From positions 992,001 to 1,056,000 of the forward strand of contig JAPWGK010000006.1 of the NCBI GenBank assembly GCA_029641185.1: DNA of 64,000 bases, in the 5' to 3' direction. This stretch comes from Pseudofabraea citricarpa (Eukaryota > Ascomycota > Leotiomycetes > Helotiales > Dermateaceae). A program made the translations under genes and the position numbers. Numbering within the stretch: the stretch's first letter is position 1; each line of letters starts with the position of its first letter. The notes under the pieces are model-generated. The model ran no database searches, had not been told where the DNA came from, and worked only from the letters and a program-made list of their open reading frames with translations. Shown here piece by piece: positions 35,501-44,986 of the stretch.

Positions 35501-35754
35501 ACTCGAAAATGGGAGGCCAGATTTGTAATCCTGTCGACAAAGTTGGGGGGATTCTCGACCGGCAGCAAACAATCTTTTGTCAGGAAGTCGTTCTGCAGAT
35601 CAAGTGCGAGAAGTGCTGATCGCGTCCGCACAAACGGTAGGTCACCCTCTGCGATTTCAAACATTGGAAACGACCTGCACGCAGAGCCATCAGTAATCTT
35701 GGTCGTGTGAACAATCTTGCGGGGGGAAAGGGTCATGAGCGTCATGAGGGTCAT
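32599..35754 (-). CDS. isochorismatase-like + AlkB-like dioxygenase + GST-like fusion protein
   Basis: One uninterrupted frame of about 1,050 residues holds three domains. Residues about 45-290 are an isochorismatase-like cysteine-hydrolase fold (LLALDLQNDF with the catalytic Asp, and YICGSLTNISVFATAMDAA). A 270-residue disordered, Lys/Ser/Pro-rich linker follows. Residues about 540-745 are an AlkB-type Fe(II)/2-oxoglutarate dioxygenase: HVLIQFYRNGND, the iron-binding HSD in ISEHSDKT, the second His in RWLHAI, and the 2OG-binding Arg in GRISLTFRKIG. Residues about 780-1015 resemble a glutathione-S-transferase-like fold with a helical C-terminal half (MAGDKISIVDYALWPLLDE). The AlkB part keeps its catalytic residues, so nucleic-acid demethylation is plausible. 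In the hydrolase part the expected nucleophile Cys is Ser. Start uncertain: ATG 35754 opens a repetitive MTLMTLMTL, while ATG 35664 (MFEIAEGDLPF) may be the true start. Confidence 0.88.
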   Translation of the reverse strand: MTLMTLMTLSPRKIVHTTKITDGSACRSFPMFEIAEGDLPFVRTRSALLALDLQNDFLTKDCLLPVENPPNFVDRITNLASHFRVAGDVLWFRSQFHTCRIINNKTNPNSENVITDEELPVGSREPEAGPVPRPSMNSLRRNSRLAERLARLDGFDIEEDGSEDEEAPLTETFLTMEPGWKPRIGLQESPGSNLVLSVVKTLDNEKDLIFQKSHYSAFKDGQLVQTLRGRFVTEIYICGSLTNISVFATAMDAARHGYSITLVVDCCGYRSKARHDEALRQLTEFTGCDVMTSADLIQELHEKELARQRARARKIAPRRDALRRDVRLRNNDSTTLENMMKKLALDKSQEKGREGAKSEPIPERPLISKPNPAASASELGTVTRDSLDESTKSLAEPTPNAPKRERVRTKIKTRRRPSNPPKPTQKDIEAKAGPSQPPPKSKSPTRDTLQAASEALEKMTITDEDKSSNVSVPSLSTEESNDTTVESNAPEAEQKPVPDGNSDLLIPKEEVSQQETSKEPEHVPEMICEGDTTVIHDLLVGDISRDVFEKVRDEVRWQKMSHQGGDVPRLVCVQGEVGDDGSIPIYRHPADESPPLSPFSPFVADIRKQVESHLGHEVNHVLIQFYRNGNDHISEHSDKTLDIVPGTFIANVSLGAQRTMVLRTKKQPKSNEKPDEEPAPRKSCRAPLPHNSMCKMDLRTNMRWLHAIRQDKRMASEKSEEELAYDGGRISLTFRKIGTFLDKGQVKIWGQGATSKTKENAQSVINGQTPEAEKMLLAFGKENQSSQFDWSEVYGAGFDVLHLSNARKLFLSGDFIPDTRVKFMLADMGIEWTECTISPSFNWKGGSSQNDVPEIPESLPVKFVDNDLARSVCEGDLAVLMYISVTYGPYSDKASTSPVSYARVLTRYFAVCSLLEKWRADPYMVKPFKKELSVWNTWIGDDKFMAGDKISIVDYALWPLLDEVSRQWGHCQGYANLHAYYKNIKKLESLHKALPNRADVGPTGRPNLPKCEWVIGEEASAAAAEKKEEAKGSKEPEPTVTTTAKATEAKK

Positions 35755-36538
35755 GAAGTGCGGGTAGTATAGATGCAAAACCCGGATAGGCTTTCTGCAA
35801 GAGAAGCAAAAAAAGAAAAAAGAAAAGAGGTGTAAGAGATCTCGACGTACAGTTAAGCAAACACAATGTTGTCACACGATCTCCAAGGCAGCCTCAAGGT
35901 GGGGAATTGCTGGATTGTGGGCGTAACTTCTGGTCGCAGGTCACACTGCATCATTCTTTAAGGGTGCATAGCGTACGATGGAGCTGCAAGACACCTGAAG
36001 GGGCTATTTCGAGGAAATGCTGCAATGAGACGAGATGTACAAATCATTCTTCTGCTTCGAGAGGAAATGCTGCAGCCAAGTAAACGTCCGTGGGGAGGCC
36101 GTAAAGTGGAGTTGGGAGGGAGTGTACGAGACTACGAGTTGGGAGTTGAGACTTGAGAGAGGAGGAGAGAGTAGTAAAAGAAAGAGGGTACGAAGTGTAG
36201 GGTAGGGATAGTACAGTAGCAGTAGGGATGATGATCGGGATGGGCAGATGGGTGAAGGGTGGTGGTGAGTGAGAGATGTGAGTGAATTAGTGAATTCATT
36301 CTTGCGAGTGTGAGTTAGGGTGAGTGCGTGTGTGTGTGAGTGAGAGTGAGAGCCTGAGAGGATGGATGGGTTGATCAACTCGGCGGAAGCTAGGCAGGTG
36401 GAGGCCGGGTGCATGGACGGGCGACGGGGTGTTTGGGGACGGGGACGGTGAATAGTGGATGGTGGTTGGGCAGTTTAGGGGGTGGAGTTGGGCGATCGAT
36501 TGGGCGGCGAAGGACGCTGGAGGACGTTGAAGGACGAT

Positions 36539-36570
36539 GGGGCTTACGGGGGCTGACGGGGGCTTACGGG
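36539..36570 (+). other. canonical G-quadruplex motif
   Basis: Four G runs (4, 5, 5 and 3 G) are separated by three 5-nt loops (cttac, ctgac, cttac). This fits the G3+N1-7 rule exactly. The near-identical loops suggest short tandem duplication. Confidence 0.7.
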
Positions 36571-36772
36571 CTTCCAGAAGCCCAATGAGGGGTCAGAGTG
36601 CAGTGACAGGCGTTGAAGCAACAAGGGCAGGGCTGTCGTACAGGACAGTACAGGGGGCACTTACAGGGCACTTACAGGGCCCACCCTCTAGAACTCAGGC
36701 GCTACAGCATGCTACAGTACTGTACTGTATGCCATCCCATCATGGCCTGAGCCCTGTATTTGTTCTTGTAAA

Positions 36773-36818
36773 CAGTACAGTACAGTACAGTACAGTACAC
36801 CACACTACACTACACTAC
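36773..36818. repeat. CAGTA x5 then CACTA x3 tandem repeat
   Basis: Five perfect CAGTA units (36773-36797) are followed after a short gap by three CACTA units (36803-36817). The surrounding 150 bp are rich in TACAG and its inverse. Confidence 0.8.
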
Positions 36819-37277
36819 CGATAGCAGCCAGATAGCAGCCACAAACTGGTGTATGTTTGTGCCGACCGTGTATACACTTACTCCTCCTTACTACTTACTG
36901 CGCTTCAAACCCCTAAACTCACCCTCTCGCCGATCATGCTTAGCGTAGGTGCCGTTGATGACATTATCAGCGGCTCCTCCCGATACTATTGCCCACTTCC
37001 ACTTTTACTTCCATTTCCACTTCCACTGTCAGACACTGTCAAAGTCTTGGACAATTGGGCGGGGGCGGTAGTAGATTGCCATGGCTTGCTTCATGCACCT
37101 CATGATGCTCTCTTGCTCTACTCTCCTCTCCTCTGCTCTCATTGCCGCACTCGATCGACCGTACTCTCTCTCCATCCATCTTACTCAACATTAATTAGCT
37201 TTCGCATAGGGCGGTTCAAGCGGATATCGTGTATCGTGCAGCATCAAGCAGGCTGGTGCTGCAGGGCCGCTGTTCAG

Positions 37278-37309
37278 CCATCCAACCATCCAACCATCCA
37301 ACTATCCAA
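37278..37309. repeat. CCATCCAA x4 tandem repeat
   Basis: Three perfect 8-bp units (CCATCCAA) and one variant (CTATCCAA) sit end to end in non-coding sequence. Confidence 0.8.
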
Positions 37310-39289
37310 CCCTCCTACAACACTCGGCCGAACATCCACCCACATCCACATCCGCCATCTCCATGTGGGAATGCGGTGACAAGATTTGAGATTGAGAGAT
37401 GCCAGCCAAGCGACCGACCGAGGCCAATAGCGAGGAGATCTTATGAGCGACTTCAGCTTCTGAAACCTGCAAGCTTATTTCAGACGGTAGATCAGGAAGA
37501 TTCGCACACACCACACCATTGAAATTTGAATTTGCTGTCTCTAACTGCTCCCGTGACCACTGGCGCTGGCTTTTTCGGGTTAAATATTCCCTCGATGCTG
37601 GTTGTCTGACAGGCTAGCTGCTTGCGACGGTATTGCTTGGGATGGTTATTATACGCCTATACGCCTGCACCTGCCTCTCATCTCATCTCACGCCTTCGTG
37701 GTGATCAACCATCCTCGCCCAACCCAGCTAGCTTCCCGTACTTGCAAAGTCCTGGGTTCCTGGGTTCTTCTCGTCTTGATACAAAGTCGTTCAAGGACCT
37801 GTCTGCTCTCCTCGCTGATTGATTCGTTGCAAGTTACAATAGTCTCTTATTTTGGCCGAGTGGGGTGCTAGCTTCAACGACATGGTCACGCTACAGTGCA
37901 CGCGCCCTTCGTCAGCCTCATCACCATGGATCTTCATCTGTGGTCTCCAAAGCTTCCACTCTACGGTACCGGTACCAATATTGATGTTTCGGCAGAACGT
38001 AACTTTGTTGTAAAGTCTATTTGAATCTCCAACAGTTGCAATCATTTGGCAATGGCAACAACGGCAGCTATCCTGCAACAAGCTGGACTGTGCTGTGCCA
38101 TGTACGCTGTGCCGTACAATACAACAGCGTAAGTGTTACACTTGTCACCTGAGATTATCATAGTGAAGCAGACCGCAGACATCGCCTATTCGCATCCGTG
38201 GCCGCATTACCGTAGATCCCAGACAATGGCAATTTTGCAAGCGATGGCGTGGTGTGGCGCCAGTCCTTTTCTATTCCGTGCCTTCTTTGCTTCTCTTGGG
38301 CTTCTTCTTGGGACCACGGCACAGTCTCAAACTCGACGTTGCTAGGGCCTGGCTGAAAACGGTGATATCCTCGTGGCTATGCTCCTAATACACGAGGCTT
38401 ATTTGATGTCGTTTATCGATCCTTCTTGGGCCCTTCTTGGGCTCTTCTTTTGTCCTTCTTAGGTCCTTCTCGCGTCCTTAGACCACGGCATTCTCCTTCC
38501 AGCTTCTATTGAATTTCTTGATGCATTTCAGTGACGCAGGTCGTTACTACGTTGCTAAAACACTTCGCCACGGAGGATCAATAAAATACCGGCTTCGATA
38601 TTGTATGGCCTCTCTCAGGTCAATGCCTTTCGGGCATTCGGACTTTTCGTTCCTCAAACATCCTGCAAACATCTCTAGCATGTCGTCAGCCAGGATGGAG
38701 GATCGACATGTTCGCCATGATCTGCTTCATGTTGTCAGCTTAGCCGGAGGGCTTGATATATCTCCACTTTTAGATTCGTTCTGTAGAAAAAGACTGTGTT
38801 TTGGCGCTTCACTGGAGAGTTCCAACTTCCTACTGCATCCTGCTCCTCGAGGCGGGTCATAGTCTGCAGGATGGCTTCAGCTTTGGCGCCGAAAAGGGTC
38901 GTGGAGTATATCCATGTGTCGAAAATCTTCGGAGCTTCCCTAGTACAGACTGGAGAAACGATGGTCTTTGGATACAGTCCCCACGGACACCCTTCTTACC
39001 CCTTCACCGTTATGGCTATCCCCGAAGCATAAGAAACCAGGAACTACATGCCCTTAAAAGCACTTTCTAGCATGCCACGATCTACGGAGTAAACCCCAAC
39101 TGTAAAAATCCGATTTCATACTCAAAACTTCGATGAGAGTAACCAGCAGCTTCAGGTGTTGCATGTGAAGTCATCCCATGAGACAAGACATGGTATGACA
39201 ATTTTTGACACTTGCTATGAAAAGCTCGCAGCTCGCTAGAAATCCGTTCAAGATACTGCGCACAGGTACTGTAAGTGAGGTTACATTCG

Positions 39290-40490
39290 GTCCTCTATTC
39301 TGGGCTGTGTCTGTGTGTGTCTTTGATTCGGGACAGTGACGCGACCACGTATCCCGGCAATCTCAGCCCTATTGAGCAATGAATTGTCTTTACATGTGAG
39401 GTACCGAGGTTTGACAAATCCTTTCGCCCGAGATGAGTTTGTTTGACCGAGAGGGCTGCTCGGAGAGCTCCTCGGTCGCGAGATGCGTGTTTTTGATATT
39501 GCCAAGTCGAAATCCAAAATAGCACAACCCAGACAAAGAACAAGGCAAATGCACTACCGCGCCGATGAGGGATATGAGCTCAGATCCGTACGAACCTTTG
39601 GTGGTGTGATTGCCTTGAAACTCGTCGGTGCCAGGTAACTTACAATGCTGACAAAACCATAGTGACGTGAACGAAGACGGCCAGTATCCACGCACCAACG
39701 TAAGACGATACTTCTGCCATATTGAAGACATATCCAGCATTTCCACAGAGAAGGTGACTCATCTATCATGAACAGAACTTGGACGTAAGACATAGTGCAT
39801 AATATATCTCTCACCCATGAGCGTGAGCAGTTCGCCTGCCACGTTTTGACAAACCACACCAACGAAGGAATACAGCACAAATGCTGGAGAAAGTACAACT
39901 AAGTTTTCTGTGATTTGGATATAACTTCGGTGGTAGACAAGGTATACAACAGAATAAGCTACTCGCAGCTTTGCCAGTATTTTCAAATGCAAAACTTAAA
40001 CGTATCGTGGTATCATAGCCAGACAGTCTCGAGCATTACCTGTCTAGCTTCGGTGTCTTCAGCTGACAGTGCGGACAACATCCAAACCCATATCTCAACT
40101 GAGAATATTCGATCGATCCTGTGCTCTTGTTACAGGTATAGCTAAGACCTGAAAGTATTTCAGGGCTATATTTTGTGAGTGGTGCGCATGCTACTTTCAC
40201 AATATCAACTCACTGAAGTAAAGGGCTGATGACTTACTGCCATCCCATTCCTTGAGTGAGCGATACGCGATGAAGTACAGATACTGGTAAAATCGGCCAG
40301 AAGACGCTTCTGGTAACCCCAGATATATTCTAGATCGGCGAGGTAAGGTATGTTCAAGGTCTGGAGTGGTACAGCGAAAGCAGGCTGCCGGCGTGGGGGT
40401 ACATGGGCTTGTGCCTTGCAGTTTGTTGAGACAACTTGCTACTGTAGGCGCAGAAGATGATGCCACAAGATCGTTAATGTGGCCATCTCA
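39290..40490 (-). pseudogene. decayed polytopic membrane-protein gene, RTA1-like
   Basis: Several overlapping minus-strand frames, none intact, give hydrophobic helices in a plausible order. They include ENLVVLSPAFVLYSFVGVV (about 39890), YVGAWILAVFVHVTMVLSAL (about 39680), and in another frame FALFFVWVVLFW (about 39520). The first and last resemble conserved helices of the RTA1-type lipid-translocating family (seven helices). An upstream candidate exon near 40210-40480 is rich in Cys, Thr and Pro. Splice-like sites can be found, but a frame change near 39550 is not explained by an intron. It could instead be an intact gene with introns I failed to resolve. Confidence 0.35.
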
Positions 40491-40711
40491 ATTCAGACGC
40501 AAAGTCAGCCCTCACAATACATGACAAAAAGGCGTCGAGACGTTTTGCGAGGCTTCCATGCTGCTGATAGACAGGGATTCAGTGATTTGATGTGCCTCGG
40601 CTCGGCCCCAGATTTCAAATGTTTTGTTATCGGATATCGTACTCCTCCATCTACAACATCTCCAATTTCTGAGCTCGGAATTTTCCCCTTCTGATCCTCA
40701 ACTCCTCTATT

Positions 40712-41615
40712 ATGGCTTCCCAGAGTTACAAGTACTTTCTTGTTAGCACGCCTGCTCCGTATATTGCACATGTGCAGATAAACCGCCCGGATAAGCTCAA
40801 TGCTTTTTTCGAAGCTATGTGGTTAGAGCTGAAGCTCGTTTTCGACACTCTTTCCCTTTCGCCTGAAATCCGGGCCATCGTTCTCTCCGGTGCAGGCGAC
40901 CGAGGTTTCACTGCAGGGTTGGACGTGCAAGCTGCGAGCCAGGAAGGTGTGCTGCAGCAAGCAGAAGGGAAGACGGCCGATGTTGCGCGGAAGGCTGTTG
41001 CCATCAAACGACATGTGGAAGAGTTCCAAAACTGCATAAGCAGTATTGAGAAATGCGAAAAGCGTATGTGACTTGCCTCACGTGTGGCTGTTGCAACAGG
41101 ATGGCTGACTCTGCCACGCAGCTGTTATTTGCGTCATGCACGGATTCTCCTTCGGTCTGGCTCTTGATATATCGACATGTGCCGACGTACGAATCTGCTC
41201 CAAAGACGTCAAGCTCGCTGTGAAAGAAGTAGATATTGGCCTCGCTGCCGACATAGGGACCCTCACCCGCCTGCCAAAAATCGTAGGGAGCTTCTCGTGG
41301 GTGAAGGAAGTCGCACTATCGGCACGAGTATTCGGAGCCGAAGAGGCTCTTCGAGTAGGGTTCGTCAGTCAAGTACACGATACCAAGGAGAAGGCCGTTG
41401 AATCTGCATTCAATCTGGCTGGGCTGTTGGCGACCAAGAGCCCGATTGCAGTCCAGGGTACTAAGGAATTGCTCAATCATGCTAGGGACCATAATGTTGC
41501 TGATAGTCTGAGGTATACGGGAGTGTGGAACTCAGCTGCCATTCAGACGGACGATGTTACGAGGGCTATGCTCTCGGGACTTAAGAAGACTCGGCCTACT
41601 TTTGAAAAGTTGTAA
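40712..41615 (+). CDS. delta(3,5)-delta(2,4)-dienoyl-CoA isomerase (crotonase family)
   Basis: Two exons (40712..41063, 41122..41615) give 281 residues. The crotonase fold shows INRPDKLNAF at the start, the CoA-binding loop GAGDRGFTAGLD and the oxyanion-hole region GFSFGLALDISTCADVRICS. KEVDIGLAADIGTLTRLPK carries both the Glu and the Asp that distinguish dienoyl-CoA isomerases (ECH1 type) from simple enoyl-CoA hydratases. It acts in beta-oxidation of unsaturated fatty acids with odd-position double bonds. The C-terminus FEKL is not a canonical PTS1 and no clear mitochondrial leader is visible, so compartment is open. A 58-bp intron with standard signals separates the exons. Confidence 0.92.
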
Positions 41616-41869
41616 TGAATATATGAAGTTAAGGATGCTTTGGGATCTTAGTATTATGCTGTATTACTACGCCAATGAACGGGATGTACCGCAAGTGGCA
41701 CAAGTGGAAGATTCCTTATTCTTGTAGTGATACAAGTCGCCTATAATTGTATTCTATGGATCCCCATACGGCAAATTCCAGCTATTGCTCTTATTTTTTG
41801 CTGACCACTTGAGAGATTTTCATAAAGCCATCCATCTCATTTTCTCATCTTGTCATAAGTCTTCCCATA

Positions 41870-42688
41870 TTACTTCCAAGTAAACTCGCCCAATTCACAA
41901 ACCGCCCTCCAGCCCTTAGCATCAACAACCTCCTGTCTCCTATCCCTCTCCCTCATCGCCTCCTCGACACTCATGCCCACGACAAAGGCATTCGTAGTTT
42001 CCCTCTGCACATCCAGCCAGCCTCTCCAGCCCGTCATGACATCGCCACCAACACCACCAAGTACGATCGTGCCGACCCATTCTCTCCCCCGGCTCCGGTG
42101 TTCTCCCCACACCATATACTCATCTAAACTCTGCAGCGTCGCTTTCAGATTACTCTTCGTGGCGCGCCACACGTGGACGTGCTGCAATTCACAGTCCAAT
42201 CCCGATGCCAGGAATCGACCTTCCAGGTCGATTACGGCGACGGTTCCGTTGCGTCTCGTCACCCAGTTGTTGATCATGTGATACACCAGGGGAAGAGCGC
42301 GGCCGGTGATGGAGAGCGCACCGCCATGGCGCGTCCAGATCTCGTCGAGTTCTGGAACTCCTGTGTTTCTTTTGATGGTGCTTGGTTGAGCGGTCTGGGT
42401 GCGGAGATCTTTTAGAACCTAGAGATAATCGTGTCAGTAAAGTGAGCATCTCGTGATATGAAATTCGAGAAGTCTCATCATGTTCTCTCGAGACCCAGGA
42501 ATCTAAGACCCTACCACTCCACCCCAGAACAAGATACAAGAAAAGAACAGTTAAGAGAAAGAGAGAAAAGGCAGAAAACAAGCACATACGTCTTCTAGGC
42601 TCGTCACCTCCAGCTCCCTCGTCAGCCGCTCCCCCAGCACCTCGGAAGAATTCCTCGTCGCCGTTCCCGCCATCATCATCATCATCAT
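41870..42688 (-). CDS. small protein with possible RecA-like fold, no intact Walker A
   Basis: Two exons (42688..42590, 42418..41870) give 215 residues. The 171-bp intron is long for this window. The N-terminus is six Met codons in a row (a CAT microsatellite on the plus strand), so the true start may be any of them. A short helical segment (EVLGERLTRELEVTSLEDVL) is followed by a segment that looks like the start of a RecA/Rad51-type core (TGVPELDEIWTRHGGALSITG). The P-loop position reads GRALPLV, without GKT/S. AVIDLEGRF and TIVLGG could be core strands, and a HxHVWRAT segment lies between them. Nucleotide-free Rad51 paralogs such as Psy3 look like this, but that is inference. Only 26 bp separate its start from SOM1. 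Confidence 0.7.
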
Positions 42689-42714
42689 CCAAATCTCACA
42701 TCAACATCATACCC
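42689..42714. promoter_or_regulatory. 26-bp divergent interval between two start codons
   Basis: The start codons of the minus RecA-like gene (42688) and SOM1 (42715) are separated by only 26 bp. Promoter elements and 5' leaders of each gene must therefore extend into the other transcription unit. One possibility is the 171-bp intron of the minus gene. Confidence 0.6.
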
Positions 42715-43114
42715 ATGTCACTCCCGCGCGAGATCTTCCCAGCCTCTGAGCTGCCGGAGCGGATGCGGGCGAACGCCAAGGGCCACCTGAGGAAGGGACT
42801 CGTGCAGAAGGATCTCAAGGAATGCGAGCTGCTCGAGCTGCTGCAGTATCAGTGTGACGTCGAGAACGAGAAGAAGAGCAATTCGGTTGTGAGGTGCTGG
42901 CCTTACGAGAGGCTGTTCAGACGGTATGTCTTTTCTATCCTCCTTTTTCCACCTGCCGTTTTTTTTCTTCTTGTTTTTTTTTTCTTCCTCCTTGCGTGAT
43001 CAGGGGATTGTTGACGGGTTGCTCTGTTGTTGTTGTAGGTGCCAGGATCGGAACGGGTCGTTTATGGTTGAGACGACGGCTTGGGAGGGATCCGATTCTC
43101 AACCTAAGAAGTAA
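42715..43114 (+). CDS. SOM1: mitochondrial inner-membrane peptidase subunit Som1
   Basis: Two exons (42715..42923, 43039..43114) give 94 residues. The core (LKECELLELLQYQCDVENEK, then VRCWPYERLFRRCQD) matches Som1, with its characteristic Cys pattern and CxPYxRLFxxC motif. Som1 sits in the intermembrane space and supports the Imp1/Imp2 inner-membrane peptidase, which matures proteins such as cytochrome b2 and Cox2. The intron splits the Arg codon just before the last Cys of the motif, so the exon-1 frame alone would end in an intronic hydrophobic run. That is a likely source of mis-annotation as a membrane protein. Confidence 0.88.
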
Positions 43115-43132
43115 CTTGTGATAGTGACTGTT

Positions 43133-43148
43133 GGGGGGGGGGGGGGGG
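43133..43148 (+). repeat. homopolymer G(16)
   Basis: Sixteen consecutive G residues 19 bp after the SOM1 stop codon. This may be a genuine unstable tract or an assembly-sensitive position. It is non-coding. Confidence 0.9.
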
Positions 43149-43629
43149 TTGGCGTTTTTTTTCTGGGGTCTTGCATTTGGTTCTTGATGAGAAATGATTG
43201 TGTGATTGTGATGAATGTATTCTTTCTCTCTAGATCATTGTTTGGTTTTGTATTATATCGTGGCTTCCTCCTCACTATTCTAAGTACGAGCAGATCCAGG
43301 CAAGAAGAACATAGGAAGGTATGCTTACCAGCACTGCCTGGAGACAAATGCACGAGAAGAAAGGGGCAGGTATTGAGCTTGTCCCTAGAGCATCCCAGAA
43401 AACGAAAGGTGTAATTTTGACATTTTTGTTTTCATTATTTTTCTTATGTAGACATGCCCCCATCAACAGACGCGCTACAGAGCACATGAGCCATATCTAT
43501 CAAATAATGTATGATATGCTTCAATGAAACTAACTCCAAAACGCCATCGCTAAATCAACCTTGGAGGATGTCGTTACCCCCCTGCCATCCCAGAGCCATC
43601 CCATGCCATTGCAGACTTTCATAACCTGA
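43149..43629. other. convergent 3' flanks
   Basis: Spacer between SOM1 and TAF8, converging. It contains T-rich runs and no supported gene. Confidence 0.5.
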
Positions 43630-44635
43630 TCAAGATGTCGGGGGAGGTAGTGCTTTCCTCTTTCCTGCGACCGGCTTTCTGAAGTACTGCTGCTCCGAAT
43701 TGATTATCATGCTCCGGTCTTCTTCCTGTATCGTCTTTCCATTGGTAATTGCACGATTCCCTGACATGAGATCCTGCATGGTCCTCTCCCACATTTCATG
43801 CCTCTGCTTGCTTCTCGGATCCTTACTCGCAGCCTTCCTCACACCTTTCTCCTTGCTGGCCTTGCCAACCTTCACCAACCGCCGCAGTGCTTCTTCCCCT
43901 TGTCTCGCTGTCTTTGCAGCTTCCTCTCGTATCTTCCTCGGGTCTGTTTCTCGTGCCGTCACAATCTCCGTCCATTTATACGTATGCTTGCTTGGAAACG
44001 AAGGAAACTTCTTCGGGATATATGGTCTACTGTTCTTGTCCGGCGCACCGCTGAGCTCATCTCCAAGTAGTCGACTCAAGGACTTTTCGTTGAGCTGTTC
44101 AACCGGCGGAGGATGCTCAAACTGAGGTTGCAGCTTTGAGGATGGGATGGGTGGCTTGAGATGCGGCTCGAGGGAGAGGAGTGGAATATCGAATCTAGCC
44201 AAGGCGTATTGAAAATCGATGGGCGTTGGTTGGGATCTTCGCGCATTTCCCATAGAGCGAGTAACTCCAGTCAGAAAGTGAGTCGCATCTGAATGGGTCA
44301 GCACCAACTCATACTTCACGAGCACTAGAGGCTTCGCTGTAGATGATAGCATGAAACCTACATGTATCAACATGAGCGCAGAAGCTCTGTAACGCTTCTG
44401 GTGAAGCTCCATCAAAGCCCACATGCTCTAAAGCCAATGCGACTGAACGCAGCAGAAGTTGGTGCGGCTCGTCATTGAAGAGCGGTGATTCCGTAACGCT
44501 AGCTAGCTCTTCTGCTGATGGAATCGCTTGCGATACCGGAGAGCTCGTAGAATCGGTGCGCTGTCTCTTGTTCGAGGCTTCCAATATCAAGTCATCGTGC
44601 TCTGGAGTTAGACGTTTTCCCAGAATCGGTGCCAT
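43630..44635 (-). CDS. TAF8: TFIID subunit TAF8
   Basis: Two exons (44635..44362, 44288..43630) give 310 residues. The N-terminal half carries a histone-fold (bromo-associated) domain around residues 55-115 (LLLRSVALALEHVGFDGASP, then ATHFLTGVTRSMG) that pairs with Taf10 in TFIID. The 73-bp intron lies inside it and splits the Tyr codon before ATHF. A Pro-rich linker leads to the TAF8 C-terminal signature (FPSFPSKHTYKWTEI and DPRKIREEAAKTARQGEEAL). A basic C-terminus (GKRKALPP) may serve as a nuclear localisation signal. ATG 44635 was chosen as the first ATG in frame after the leader. It diverges from COX9. Confidence 0.93.
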
Positions 44636-44986
44636 TGTCTGCAAAGCCTCGTGGAGCTTGACAGACAATGCTCTTGTTGATTTTCCAGAGTCGCACCTTG
44701 CGCAAGTCTGCGATGTAACTTGTTTCTGCGCGTGTTCTTGTTCCTAGTGCATGTCGAGGTATGGTGGTGTTTGGTGAGGGTAGGTGTCGAATCCCATGCA
44801 TGCGATTACCATACAATCGCGATGTTCAAAGTTGTGCCTGAGGCTAGGCTGCTTTTAGCTCCACTTGATGCCTTAGGCGCAATCATCTAGCGTTCATTGT
44901 CATCCGACCGAACCTCCTGCTTCTCACGAACGACGACACAAAATCCCAATTAAGGACCTCCACAAAAACTCCAAGAATCACTCACA
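44636..44986. promoter_or_regulatory. shared divergent promoter TAF8 / COX9
   Basis: 351 bp between the two start codons. The COX9 side has the leader-like sequence ccaagaatcactcacaATG. No clear TATA box. Confidence 0.45.

Larger units (their letters stand above)
35755..39289. other. long intergenic island, low complexity
   Basis: About 3.5 kb without a supportable gene. Left part: GT/GA-rich sequence (36100-36350), G-rich sequence with quadruplex motifs (36400-36570), TACAG-rich and CAGTA repeats (36640-36820) and a CCATCCAA repeat (37278-37309). Right part: pyrimidine-rich sequence with a repeated 'cttcttgggc'-like word near 38290-38470. Open frames here have biased composition and no splice-linked partners. 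Confidence 0.5.

Noticed and set aside
36849..37379. 176-residue plus-strand frame in the intergenic island
   Set aside because: Composition follows local repeats (CCATCCAA and pyrimidine tracts), and no domain, start context or intron support is seen.
42189..42692. 167-residue minus-strand frame starting with an Asp run
   Set aside because: It reads across the 171-bp intron of the RecA-like gene in another frame; the spliced model gives the coherent protein.
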